In this document: in pieces, positions 23,347 through 32,359 of the stretch | How positions within the stretch are numbered: the stretch's first letter is position 1 | Layout: the number at the start of each line of letters is the position of its first letter | From: Thermoplasmatota archaeon | GTDB lineage: Archaea; Thermoplasmatota; Penumbrarchaeia; Penumbrarchaeales; Penumbrarchaeaceae | Length of the DNA: 45,675 nucleotides | Direction of reading: 5' to 3' | Assembly: GCA_025457865.1 (NCBI GenBank) | Contig: JALOTP010000010.1 | Span: forward strand, 1-45,675 | Program-made: the position numbers and the translations under genes | The notes under the pieces: generated by a model | Told to the model about the DNA's origin: nothing | Seen by the model: only the letters and a program-made list of their open reading frames with translations | Database searches by the model: none

Positions 23347-26300
23347 TTGTTATCTAAGGGAAGAGCTCTGACCGTGTTCGTGATCATGTTCTCACTGATG
23401 GCCCCGCTATCGTTATTGGGGAGCGGAGTGGGCAGCGGTCCCAGTATTTGGGTCGATCCAATAAGGGACCAGGCAAAGGTCCATTTCAACATCACCTATC
23501 CCAACGGAACGCCAGCGAGCCATGTGACCATAGAATTATTGGCATATTATACGACCTCCGGAAGCCCGCAGACAGGCCTTACGAACTCATCGGGACAGGC
23601 ACTTTTGAACGTGAGCTATTACAATTGGGGGCCGTGCAGTATCAGGCTCTACGACACTGCAATGGACCATATGCTCAGCTTGGACAGGTATATCTCTCCC
23701 GATGAACGGATATTCTTCGACCTTATGCTCCCTGAGCACCTCCCATACGTAAACGTCATCAAAGGGACGGTCCGTAAGCTCGACACCGGGACAGCGGCAT
23801 CAGGTGTCAAGGTCCAGGTCCATGGGCAGGACACCATGGGAAGGTCCGTCGATGAGGAGACCTACACCGACGGCTCTGGTAACTATATGCTCAAAGCCCC
23901 CAACTCCACTTATGGTTATGTTCTGAGCGTCATAGAACCGCTTCCCGGTTACGACCCTTGCGGGATAGGCATCTTCATAGACCCCTCCAAGACCGATAAC
24001 ACCTATGACCTCTACATAAGACCCGAGCTCGTGAGCACGGTCCCGTTCTCGTTCAGGGTCATCAACTCGACGACATCGGAACCGATGAAAGGTCAATACA
24101 GTTCGGTGAGGGGAAATCCCATAGGGAGGGACCTGTCCTACGACAACAGGCCTCTGAGCGAGGACCCAGTTGAGAAAAGGTTCGAGGGGTCGTTGTTCGA
24201 GGGGGATCATTCATTGAACTGGTATGGGGCCGTTGACCATCGCTGGAACGTAAGCTACCAGCTGGAAACGTTCGTCCTTATCAATTCGACACCTTTGAGC
24301 ATGGACGTGATGTTGGATGTTGAACCTGAGCTAAGACCGGTACGGCTCAGGACATGGTCCGGTTCGGGGGGTCCATTGGGCTACTGTAGGGTCGAGTACA
24401 GAAAGACGGTGTACGAAGGGGATCAGAGGACGGACCTTGTCCTTGATGGTCAGGCCACTCCCGACGGATGGTTGTCATTCGGAATACCCCCGAACGAAGG
24501 CATCAAGGTAAGGGCATGGTACTGGGGGTATAAGGATAAGGAGTTCGTGATACCTGCAGGGCCAGCCTCATCACCGGCCGAGTTGAACATAACTCTCGAA
24601 GAGGGGGGTCCGTTCGTTACACCACAGGGCGATTTTTCTTTCTTCATAAGGGATGAGGTAACCGGTGTTCCGCTGCCCGGAGCAAACATTAACGGGTACA
24701 CCTGGGATGAGGAGGGATATTCCTACTCCATATACGGAATGTCAGCATACAACGGCTATGCCAACGGCTCGGCCGATGCTACCAAGTACCCGACGATATC
24801 CGTGACCCATCCCCTTGGGACCGCGGTATTAAGGAACATTACCATCACCCAGGGGTCCAGAACGGACCTGGTGGTCGATCTCGAGAGAAGGACCTTCCCC
24901 GAAGTGGTCTACAGATACACCTTGGACCTGAAGGATGAACAAGGCCAGCCTGTTCCATCCGTACTGATGGAGGTCATATCCTACGAGCTCGGTCATTATT
25001 TCCATGCTGCCTCGGACAGTACCGGGACATTGACGTTCTATACTCAACCTTCCGAATATATGATGTTCCCGGTCGGTGACGATCAGTATTGGCACCTCAG
25101 TAGCCATTGGAACAACAAAGCCGAGCTCGTCCTCGAACCTGGCGGTGGTCATCTGGGCACCCTGACCTTATACCCGACAAGGCCCCTAACTACGATAGAG
25201 GGTTTTGTCATGGATTCACAGACGATGAGACCATTGAAGTTCAGACAGGTCAGCACAGGGTCTTACCATCCCTATGATGGGCCGACTCGCCAGATGGGCC
25301 CAATCTATCCATGGATGGAACAGATCATCTCCGGTGATGATATGGGCACCACACTTCTCCATTATAGCGCCCATTCGGACAGGACGGGATACTACAAGAC
25401 CTACGGAAGGGAGAGCGTGAACCTTGAATGCTGGTCGGAAGGATATTTCCCCTACGAGGAGGTACTGGACCTTTCCACCCGCGCTTCGGTTCAAAAGGAC
25501 ATAATCCTTGATCCTATCCCTCCCGCATCCACAAGGATGGAGGGGACCCTGGTCAACGAGGATGGGGCTTCGGTCCGGGGAATGGTGCTACTTTTCGAAA
25601 CAGACCATCCCCAGTCCATATTCCTGGAGAACTTCACCGGGACCGACGGGAAGTTCGGGTTCGATCTCCATCCCTCCGAGTACAGGATCGTGTTCGGGAA
25701 CGAAACGCTTCACGGGGAGACAACTGTGGAGGTCAACGAGAGCGGTCTGACGGGAGTTGTGCTGAGATTGGTCCCATATTCATACCTTAACGGAACCGTT
25801 ACTGATGCAGAAGGGGTACCGCTCACGGATGTCCAGATATCCCTTGTCCATCCCGAGGCCGGGGAAGGGGCCATCATCGAGAACGGGACCACTGACGGCA
25901 GCGGCTCATTCTCGTTCATGCTCGAGAAGGGGACCTACAGGATCGATGTCCCAGGGACCGACCTCTTCCTATCTGCATCCTCGGGCGTCGTCACCCTCAC
26001 AGGCTGGAACGATGTGGAGATAACCATAATGCTCTTCAATAGAACGTCAGGGACGGTAATGGGCAGTGTCAGGGGCGATGGTGGCCCGATGGAGGGTGGC
26101 ATCGAAGGTGGCACCGTGTGGTTGAACGACGCCCTTGGGAACCCGTTAATGTCCACATTGACCGGTCCACTTGGGGCTTTCGAGATGGAGGACGTTCCCT
26201 ACGGTACGGGTTATACCATCAACGCGACACCGCCTGTTGATCTGATAGGAGAGCCTCTGGTCAGGACAGGATACCTTCCAAGCCCCGTCAAGACGCTCGA

Positions 26301-27123
26301 TATCGCATCCGCTATTACCGTAGCGGACCTGACAATGACATATTATATGGTCCCGGCAACCGGGTATTTCAACATTACCGAGTACGGACCCAAAGGTGAC
26401 GGTGTCTTGCTGGACGAACCAATAAGGATCCTTTTTTCCGAGGCCATTGGTAAGGAGGATTTCCCATCTCTATTCGAGATCTCTCCCGAGCCAACGAACA
26501 TCATGTTCAATTGGGACCTTGAGGGTGTTGCGGTCAGGATAGACCATGACCCTTTTACTGCCAATACGACCTACAACGTCAAGGTCGCAGGTTACCTTGT
26601 ATCCTCGGCCGGGAACTGGCTCTGGGGCGGGGAGGACCTGGTCTGGAACTTCACTACGGGGTTCGAGCAAGGCGCTTGGACCCTTGAGGCCAAGACCGTA
26701 ATCGTGGGCTCCGACAGGACCACATACATCAACGCGACGGGAAGGGCGGACCAGTCCGTGTACGTCGTGATATCCGGGCTCGGCTCCTACCTGTTGAACG
26801 AGACCGGTCCTGGGACATACAATGTCATCATCACCCCCTCAACGCTTGCCTGGGACACGGAATATTCCTACCATTTCTCCGACAGAGCAGGAGGGTCCGA
26901 CCTCGCACCCGAACTGGGAGGGAAGTTCAGAACACCCAAGGCCATCCCCATAGGGGATGATGACGATGATGACGATGATGATGACGACGACGATGATGGG
27001 ATAGGAAGGTACATCCTGCCTCTTTGCATCGTGCTGGGGGTCGTTCTGCTGCTGGTCATCATAGCTCTGGTCCTATTCCTGGCTTTGAGGAGGAAGGACA
27101 CGTCCAAAGGATGGGAAGAATGA
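23347..27123 (+). CDS. Giant surface protein with carboxypeptidase-regulatory-like repeats, Ig-like domain, Asp tract and anchor
   Basis: A 1258-residue exported protein. A signal peptide (LTVFVIMFSLMAPLSLLGSG) leads into many carboxypeptidase-regulatory-like beta-sandwich modules, recognisable by motifs such as VIKGTVRKLDTGTAASGVKV, LNGTVTDAEGVPLTDVQISL and MGSVRGDGG. An SbsA-type Ig-like domain (VLLDEPIRILFSEAI, then FTANTTYNVKV) follows, and later an uninterrupted run of 14 aspartates (26956-26997), one membrane helix (ILPLCIVLGVVLLLVIIALV) and a short basic tail. The TTG start at 23347 is supported by GGGGGT about 8 nt upstream. It lies 81 bp upstream of the subtilase gene on the same strand. 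Cell-surface scaffold or substrate binding is inferred. Confidence 0.85.
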   Translation: MLSKGRALTVFVIMFSLMAPLSLLGSGVGSGPSIWVDPIRDQAKVHFNITYPNGTPASHVTIELLAYYTTSGSPQTGLTNSSGQALLNVSYYNWGPCSIRLYDTAMDHMLSLDRYISPDERIFFDLMLPEHLPYVNVIKGTVRKLDTGTAASGVKVQVHGQDTMGRSVDEETYTDGSGNYMLKAPNSTYGYVLSVIEPLPGYDPCGIGIFIDPSKTDNTYDLYIRPELVSTVPFSFRVINSTTSEPMKGQYSSVRGNPIGRDLSYDNRPLSEDPVEKRFEGSLFEGDHSLNWYGAVDHRWNVSYQLETFVLINSTPLSMDVMLDVEPELRPVRLRTWSGSGGPLGYCRVEYRKTVYEGDQRTDLVLDGQATPDGWLSFGIPPNEGIKVRAWYWGYKDKEFVIPAGPASSPAELNITLEEGGPFVTPQGDFSFFIRDEVTGVPLPGANINGYTWDEEGYSYSIYGMSAYNGYANGSADATKYPTISVTHPLGTAVLRNITITQGSRTDLVVDLERRTFPEVVYRYTLDLKDEQGQPVPSVLMEVISYELGHYFHAASDSTGTLTFYTQPSEYMMFPVGDDQYWHLSSHWNNKAELVLEPGGGHLGTLTLYPTRPLTTIEGFVMDSQTMRPLKFRQVSTGSYHPYDGPTRQMGPIYPWMEQIISGDDMGTTLLHYSAHSDRTGYYKTYGRESVNLECWSEGYFPYEEVLDLSTRASVQKDIILDPIPPASTRMEGTLVNEDGASVRGMVLLFETDHPQSIFLENFTGTDGKFGFDLHPSEYRIVFGNETLHGETTVEVNESGLTGVVLRLVPYSYLNGTVTDAEGVPLTDVQISLVHPEAGEGAIIENGTTDGSGSFSFMLEKGTYRIDVPGTDLFLSASSGVVTLTGWNDVEITIMLFNRTSGTVMGSVRGDGGPMEGGIEGGTVWLNDALGNPLMSTLTGPLGAFEMEDVPYGTGYTINATPPVDLIGEPLVRTGYLPSPVKTLDIASAITVADLTMTYYMVPATGYFNITEYGPKGDGVLLDEPIRILFSEAIGKEDFPSLFEISPEPTNIMFNWDLEGVAVRIDHDPFTANTTYNVKVAGYLVSSAGNWLWGGEDLVWNFTTGFEQGAWTLEAKTVIVGSDRTTYINATGRADQSVYVVISGLGSYLLNETGPGTYNVIITPSTLAWDTEYSYHFSDRAGGSDLAPELGGKFRTPKAIPIGDDDDDDDDDDDDDDGIGRYILPLCIVLGVVLLLVIIALVLFLALRRKDTSKGWEE

Positions 27124-27204
27124 TATCATCGGGCATTGACGGCCCGGACGAACCCAAAAGGCATATATGGTCGTACCATCCATCGCAGTGCTGGAGGCCC
27201 CCTC

Positions 27205-29553
27205 TTGAGATACTCTCGATCTGCCGGGACAGCGTTCATCGTCATGACGGCATTCATCATAAGCACGCCTGTCCTGCTCATCGCCCAAGGTACCGCATCC
27301 ATTGGTCCATCCGATATCAGGTCCACAATGGATGCGCGGGAGCATCTGGACCCTTACCTGAGGATGGTCCTGGAGGGGGATCAAGAAGAGATGAGGGTCC
27401 TTGTCCGCTTCACTGACTGGCCGATAGAGGACGATATCAGGTCCGCTGAAGGTCTGGGAATGGAACACATCTGCTCGATGCAGGTCCTACCGGCGGCCCT
27501 TTTTAATGGGACCTCGGAACAGATCACCCGCCTCTCAAGGATGCATTGGGTGGAATGGATCGAATATGATGGTGAGCTCGAACTGTTGATGGAACAATCG
27601 CTCCTTACCATAAATGCGACGGTCACTTGGAACTCCTGGCTCGAGGGGGCAAGGATGGCCTTCCCCCAGATAGACGGCGAAGGTGTGACAGTTGCCGTGG
27701 TCGATACCGGCATAGATGCTGGCCATCCGGACCTGGACTACGGAGAGAAGACGATAATCAACATAAAATCGGACATACCCGGAGGCCCATGGTACGAGCT
27801 CGAGAACTCCGATACGAGCTACGGCCACGGTACCCACTGCGCGGGGACCATAGCCGGGAACGGGGATGCCTCTGCCGGTGCAAGGTCAGGGGTCGCCCCT
27901 GCGGCCAAGCTGATAGGACTCTGCGTCGGCGATGTGGGAATAACGCTCACGAACACGCTGCAGGGGCTGGAATGGGTCTACATGAACTCGAAGGCCCCCA
28001 ACCCTTACAACATCAAGGTGATATCGAACTCGTGGGGTGGTGTAGCGGCCGAATACGACCCCCAGGATTCCACTTCCATCATCTGTCAGAAATTGACCTA
28101 CGAGAACAACGTGATGGTCGTCTTTGCCATGGGCAATGCCGGGAGCGGATATCATACAGGGGAGACCCTTACAGCCTCCCCGACAGGCCTCATACCTTCA
28201 AACATCGGTGTCGCAGCAACGGAAAGGGACGGTTCAGGAGTGGCGTATTTCTCTTCACGTGGCGAGAAGGGTAAGAACCAGACCTATCCCGATATATGTG
28301 CCCCCGGGGTCAAGATTTGGTCCGCCCACGCCAGGGCAACGGAGATCTCGGCGATGTCCAAGCTGAGGGGTAACCCCAACCCATACTATCTAGCGATATC
28401 CGGGACCTCTATGGCCACCCCTCACATCTCAGGCCTGGCCGCATTGATGTTCCAGGCCGCACCTTCTCTCAGGGTGTCCGACAGGTTCGAGGATTACAGC
28501 GGGGACGACCCCGAAGGCTGGTACGGTAACACCTTCAACAGGATACACGAGATAGAATGGATAATGGAGCAGACGGCATTCTACATCCATCCTGATGGAG
28601 TACCACTTTCGGATGAGAGCACCGACAACGGGGTACCCGAACCGGAGGACACTGGTCCTACGGAGGTGGGATGGGATGGAAAGAAGATGGACTGGGCCCA
28701 GGGATACGGTCTTGTGGACGCCGAGAAATGCGTCGGAGTGGCACTTACCTTGCAGCACCTTCGCATCGCTTACCCGCCGGCCAACCAGTGGACAGTAAAG
28801 GATGCCATAGAGGTCTACTACGGGAACAAGGTCTTCGGAAATTCGGTCCATAACCTGTCCACGGACACGCTCCAGACCGCATGGACAGGAGAGTTCGCTA
28901 GGTATGCCCAGGACGATGAGGGCCCCCTGCTGGTCCAGAACCAATCAAGGCGTGTTTGGGTCCCCGAGGGAGCGACGGAGATTACCATAGTCCTCTCCTA
29001 CGACCCTGTGAACCTTGTCGATAGGTCGGTAGGAGAGCTCACCTTCGTGGTTGATATGAACGACGACGGGACCTTCGATTACGAACATCCGTTCCTTGGG
29101 TCGAGGACCTCAGGCACGAAAGAGGCGGTCCTACTGGTGGACCCATCCGACACGGGCGGTTATTGGGCAATAGGCATCTACGGACGAGGGTTCAGGATCA
29201 TCAGGCCGATAATTGACAGGGAGTTCATGGAGCTCAGGATAGAGTATTCCATAGGTGTTGCTCTGCGGATGGTCCTACCAGAAGGGGGCATCATTTCGGT
29301 CGCACCTCCCATACCGACCTCCATGGTCTCCACCTGGGAAGAAGGGACCCCCTCGGCTGGATACACAGGCGGTACCATATCCCTCTCCGGAACGGCGTTC
29401 CACCTGAACAGGATGCATCCCATAGAGGAAACACCTCCGCCTGGGACGGAAAGGTCCATGTTATGGTTGGTATTCCTGATAATAGCTATCGCTGTTGGTC
29501 TACTAGTAGCGGTCCTCTATGTCCGTAAGAGAAAGAAGCAAGCCAAGGGCTGA
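27205..29553 (+). CDS. Membrane-anchored exported subtilisin-like serine protease (S8)
   Basis: A 782-residue S8 protease. The catalytic triad is Asp167 (VAVVDTGIDAGHPDLD), His208 (GHGTHCAGTIAG) and Ser402 (SGTSMATPHISGLAALM), with the oxyanion Asn in FAMGNAGSG. A propeptide-like region precedes the domain and a beta-rich region follows, ending in one helix (LVFLIIAIAVGLLVAVLYV) and a lysine/arginine tail. The frame is open from 27136, but the TTG at 27205 has GGAGG 7 nt upstream and gives a normal signal peptide (RYSRSAGTAFIVMTAFIIS), so it is chosen. It sits downstream of the giant repeat protein and probably degrades proteins outside the cell. Confidence 0.93.
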   Translation: MRYSRSAGTAFIVMTAFIISTPVLLIAQGTASIGPSDIRSTMDAREHLDPYLRMVLEGDQEEMRVLVRFTDWPIEDDIRSAEGLGMEHICSMQVLPAALFNGTSEQITRLSRMHWVEWIEYDGELELLMEQSLLTINATVTWNSWLEGARMAFPQIDGEGVTVAVVDTGIDAGHPDLDYGEKTIINIKSDIPGGPWYELENSDTSYGHGTHCAGTIAGNGDASAGARSGVAPAAKLIGLCVGDVGITLTNTLQGLEWVYMNSKAPNPYNIKVISNSWGGVAAEYDPQDSTSIICQKLTYENNVMVVFAMGNAGSGYHTGETLTASPTGLIPSNIGVAATERDGSGVAYFSSRGEKGKNQTYPDICAPGVKIWSAHARATEISAMSKLRGNPNPYYLAISGTSMATPHISGLAALMFQAAPSLRVSDRFEDYSGDDPEGWYGNTFNRIHEIEWIMEQTAFYIHPDGVPLSDESTDNGVPEPEDTGPTEVGWDGKKMDWAQGYGLVDAEKCVGVALTLQHLRIAYPPANQWTVKDAIEVYYGNKVFGNSVHNLSTDTLQTAWTGEFARYAQDDEGPLLVQNQSRRVWVPEGATEITIVLSYDPVNLVDRSVGELTFVVDMNDDGTFDYEHPFLGSRTSGTKEAVLLVDPSDTGGYWAIGIYGRGFRIIRPIIDREFMELRIEYSIGVALRMVLPEGGIISVAPPIPTSMVSTWEEGTPSAGYTGGTISLSGTAFHLNRMHPIEETPPPGTERSMLWLVFLIIAIAVGLLVAVLYVRKRKKQAKG

Positions 29554-29614
29554 TCGTACGCATTTAGGGAACCATTATAAATCAGCGCAGCCCCCTTTTT
29601 CTCATGGTGGTATA

Positions 29615-30034
29615 ATGGGTTACAAACGGATAGTCACCATCGAGGACATAATGGAGAACCGAAACAGGGCATTGATCTACCGGACCATTGTAGCCTACCC
29701 AGGTGCCAGCTTTTCAGACATCAGGATGCTTCTGGGAATAAAGAACGGGACTTTGTCCCACCATTTGATCAAGCTGGAGAAGGAAGGCCTCATAAAGTCG
29801 AAGAAGATGGGGATTTTCCGTAAGTTTTACCCCTCAAGCGGCGTGGTCCCGAAGGACCTTGAAGAGAAGATCATGGACGTGGTCCTGGACAACCCTGGAA
29901 TATCTCAGTCGATGGTAGCAAGGTCCCTTGAGATCACCAGACAGGTGGCCAATTACCATATATCCTCCCTTAAGAGAAAGGGGATGGTCATAGTGAAGAG
30001 GTCAGGCAGGGATTCCCAGGTGTTCATGAGGTGA
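29615..30034 (+). CDS. Double winged-helix transcriptional regulator
   Basis: A 139-residue protein with two winged-helix domains. The first holds GASFSDIRMLLGIKNGTLSHHLIKLEKEGLI and the second PGISQSMVARSLEITRQVANYHISSLKRKGMVIV; both recognition helices are ArsR/MarR-like. Such two-domain regulators are common in euryarchaea. The ATG at 29615 has GGTGGT about 5 nt upstream, and CATTATAAATC (about 29572-29582) is its TATA box. The open frame further upstream overlaps the subtilase and is not used. Targets might include the neighbouring surface protease genes. Confidence 0.85.
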   Translation: MGYKRIVTIEDIMENRNRALIYRTIVAYPGASFSDIRMLLGIKNGTLSHHLIKLEKEGLIKSKKMGIFRKFYPSSGVVPKDLEEKIMDVVLDNPGISQSMVARSLEITRQVANYHISSLKRKGMVIVKRSGRDSQVFMR

Positions 30035-30098
30035 GGGATCGGGAAAATAAGCATAGCTCCGTCTGGGTCATAGAGACAATTCTGCATCCTTTGGAAGC

Positions 30099-30278
30099 TC
30101 ATCTCTTATTTATCGTATAGGCGCAATTGGTGCATTTCCAGATCTCGAATATGTCCTGGCCTCTGGAGAATGGGACCAGATTGCCCTTGTCGCACTTAGG
30201 GCATTTCGGGAACAGCTCCGCCGTAGTTACCGCCTCCGAATCAATAAGATGGACCGGCCTATTTATTCTTTCCCTCAA
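30099..30278 (-). CDS. Small zinc-ribbon protein
   Basis: A frame of about 59 residues ends at 30099 and has two CxxC knuckles: LFPKCPKCDKGNLVPFSRG and IWKCTNCAYTINKR. Spacing and composition are those of a zinc ribbon (small nucleic-acid-binding or topoisomerase-type). The start is unclear. The only canonical codon is TTG at 30278, but a TATA-like GAATAAATAG lies about 25 bp inside it, which would favour a shorter, non-AUG-initiated protein. It lies 53 bp downstream of the small membrane protein gene and may be co-transcribed. Confidence 0.6.
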   Translation of the reverse strand: MRERINRPVHLIDSEAVTTAELFPKCPKCDKGNLVPFSRGQDIFEIWKCTNCAYTINKR

Positions 30279-30331
30279 TGCCGGGACGGAGTAAACCGTA
30301 GCAGGACGGATGGACCGTTGATCAGTGGACC

Positions 30332-30526
30332 TTACATGAAGATGAGCGTCCCTATGATAATCAGGCCGGTCACCACAAGGATGGTGGAAAGGAGCAGGGT
30401 AAGGTGGACGTGCGGGCCGTGCTCAGGGTCGTCCAGGGCGCCCATTAGCCCCTTGCTCCCGAGAGTGGATATGACCTTGGAAAAAGAATATTTGGGGGGG
30501 GTGTTTCCGAGCTGCCTTCCATCCAT
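30332..30526 (-). CDS. Small tail-anchored membrane protein, possibly Sec61-beta/SecG-like
   Basis: A 64-residue protein with a polar N-terminus, the turn STLGSKGLMGALDDPEHGP and one C-terminal helix (LTLLLSTILVVTGLIIIGTLI) running to the end. Size and layout (a 'xxGLM' motif before a single tail helix) resemble archaeal Sec61-beta/SecG, an accessory subunit of the protein translocon, but the match is from memory and weak. The ATG at 30526 has GGTG a few nt upstream; an in-frame TTG/GTG pair lies at 30538/30535. It is upstream of the zinc-ribbon gene on the same strand. Confidence 0.5.
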   Translation of the reverse strand: MDGRQLGNTPPKYSFSKVISTLGSKGLMGALDDPEHGPHVHLTLLLSTILVVTGLIIIGTLIFM

Positions 30527-30682
30527 TTCCGGCACCAACAGGTCCTACAAGGAGGTTGATTACTTAACGGTTTGGTAGCGGGAACGGTTCGGAACGGTCC
30601 AATGCGTGGGGGGCCCATAGATAGCTTTATGGTCAATACGTCCATTCGGCGCTCCAGAAGTTCATCATCTGGAGCTGTTCCC

Positions 30683-32206
30683 ATGACCGTGAAGCTTGAC
30701 GGAGAGACCGTGACGTTCGAAGATATCGCTGGGGTCGCCAAGGGCGGGGAGAGAGTGGAGCTAACGGACCAGGCTATTCAGCGCATAGAGAGATGCCAGC
30801 ATATGATATCCGACCTGGTCGCAAGGGGGGAGAAGATCTACGGGGTGACCACCGGAATCGGGGAGCTAGCTTCTGTGATGCTGACCCCTGAGCAGGGGCT
30901 TGAGCTCCAGAAACGGATAATATTCTCCCATAGCGCCTCCTACGGGGACGACCTGCCCGATGAAGATGTGAGGGCCGCCATGGCCTCAAGGGCCAACGTC
31001 TGGGCGAAGGGGCATTCCGGGATCAGACTTACCACCGTCAGTACATACCTGGAGATGGTCAACCGCGGCGTGGTGCCTGTGGTCTATGAGAAAGGCTCCG
31101 TGGGCTGTTCCGGGGACCTGAGCCCCCTGTCCCAGATAGCTGAGGTTGTCATAGGTGGCGGTCAGGCCAAGTTCAAAGGGGTAAGATCGAAAGGGAAGGA
31201 AGCGATGGCGAAGGCGGGTCTGGAACCTGTGGTTCCGACCTTCAAGGAAGGCCTTGCCCTGATCAACGGGACCCAGGTCATGGTAGGCCAGATGTGCCTT
31301 CTCCTCGATGAGACCCGTTCCCTGATCAAGGAGGCCATCATAGCCTCTGCAATGTCCCTCGATGCCCTAAAGACCGTGCTGAAGCCCTTCGATGACCGGG
31401 TCCATAAGGTCAGGCCACATGTCGGACAGATAGCTGTGGCATCCGGTCTGAGGAAGCTCCTTGAGGGTTCGGAGATACTTGCAAGCCCATCGGGGAAGGT
31501 CCAGGACGGATATTCGATGAGGTGTACCCCCCAGATAATTGGGCCCACCCTTGACCTCTGGCACTATACCCGGGGCGTCATAGAGACCGAGCTGAACTCG
31601 GTGGTTGACAACCCTATCTTCTTCCCTGAGCAGGACGACTTCATAGGTGCTGGCAATTTCCACGGGCAGCCCATCGGTATCTCTGCGGATGTCCTTAAGA
31701 TAGGGATGTCCGAGCTATGCGACCTTTCTGAGAGACATATAAACAGACTGCTTAACCCCACCCTCTCCGGATTGCCTCCGTTCTTGGTCAAGGGAGCCGG
31801 AATGAACTCCGGCCAGATGGTGGCCCAATATACGGCGGCGGTGCTGGTATCGGAGAACAAGGTCCTGTCACACCCAGCATCCGTGGATTCCATATCGGTA
31901 TCGGCCGACCAGGAAGACCATGTCTCCATGGGACCTGTAGCTATAAGGCACCTCAAGGAGGTATGCAGGAACACGGTCGGGGTCCTTGCCATAGAGATGC
32001 TCACCGCCGCCCAGGCCCTAGATTTCAGGAAACCGCAGAGGCCTGGTGTCGGGACAATGGCCGCTTACGAGGTCATAAGGGAGAAGGTTCCCTTCCTGGA
32101 GGACGACCGTCCGCTGCACCCAGATATCAAGGCCGTTGCCGACCTTATAAGGAGCGGCACCATTAGGGAAGCCGTGGAGCGTGCCGTTGGGGAACTGGAA
32201 GTGTGA
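30683..32206 (+). CDS. hutH: Histidine ammonia-lyase (aromatic amino acid lyase family)
   Basis: A 507-residue MIO-type ammonia-lyase that eliminates ammonia from histidine to give urocanate. The N-terminal YGVTTGIGELASVML holds the catalytic tyrosine; the MIO motif GSVGCSGDLSPLSQIA has Cys142-Ser143-Gly144, where most HutH have Ala-Ser-Gly. The SH pair in IIFSHSASYG points to histidine rather than phenylalanine or tyrosine. GNFHGQPIG and SADQEDHVSMGP are also conserved. The ATG at 30683 puts the MIO serine at residue 143, the number familiar from Pseudomonas HutH; the open frame upstream is ignored. No hutU, hutI or hutG is adjacent. Confidence 0.93.
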   Translation: MTVKLDGETVTFEDIAGVAKGGERVELTDQAIQRIERCQHMISDLVARGEKIYGVTTGIGELASVMLTPEQGLELQKRIIFSHSASYGDDLPDEDVRAAMASRANVWAKGHSGIRLTTVSTYLEMVNRGVVPVVYEKGSVGCSGDLSPLSQIAEVVIGGGQAKFKGVRSKGKEAMAKAGLEPVVPTFKEGLALINGTQVMVGQMCLLLDETRSLIKEAIIASAMSLDALKTVLKPFDDRVHKVRPHVGQIAVASGLRKLLEGSEILASPSGKVQDGYSMRCTPQIIGPTLDLWHYTRGVIETELNSVVDNPIFFPEQDDFIGAGNFHGQPIGISADVLKIGMSELCDLSERHINRLLNPTLSGLPPFLVKGAGMNSGQMVAQYTAAVLVSENKVLSHPASVDSISVSADQEDHVSMGPVAIRHLKEVCRNTVGVLAIEMLTAAQALDFRKPQRPGVGTMAAYEVIREKVPFLEDDRPLHPDIKAVADLIRSGTIREAVERAVGELEV

Positions 32207-32359
32207 GCTGGCCTGTTCTATCCTGAGGTCCAGCAGAACGGCGGCCATGGAAAACTAAATATCTTAAAACGGTGATACTTCAGCTGTCCATTCTTGGTCA
32301 GCAGGGTCCCGTATCCTCTGGCCAGATCTCCTAATAGGGATATAAATCAGGTGGGGCAT

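Noticed and set aside
30683..32206. Assignment as phenylalanine ammonia-lyase
   Set aside because: The selectivity position carries Ser-His as in histidine lyases, and length fits HutH.
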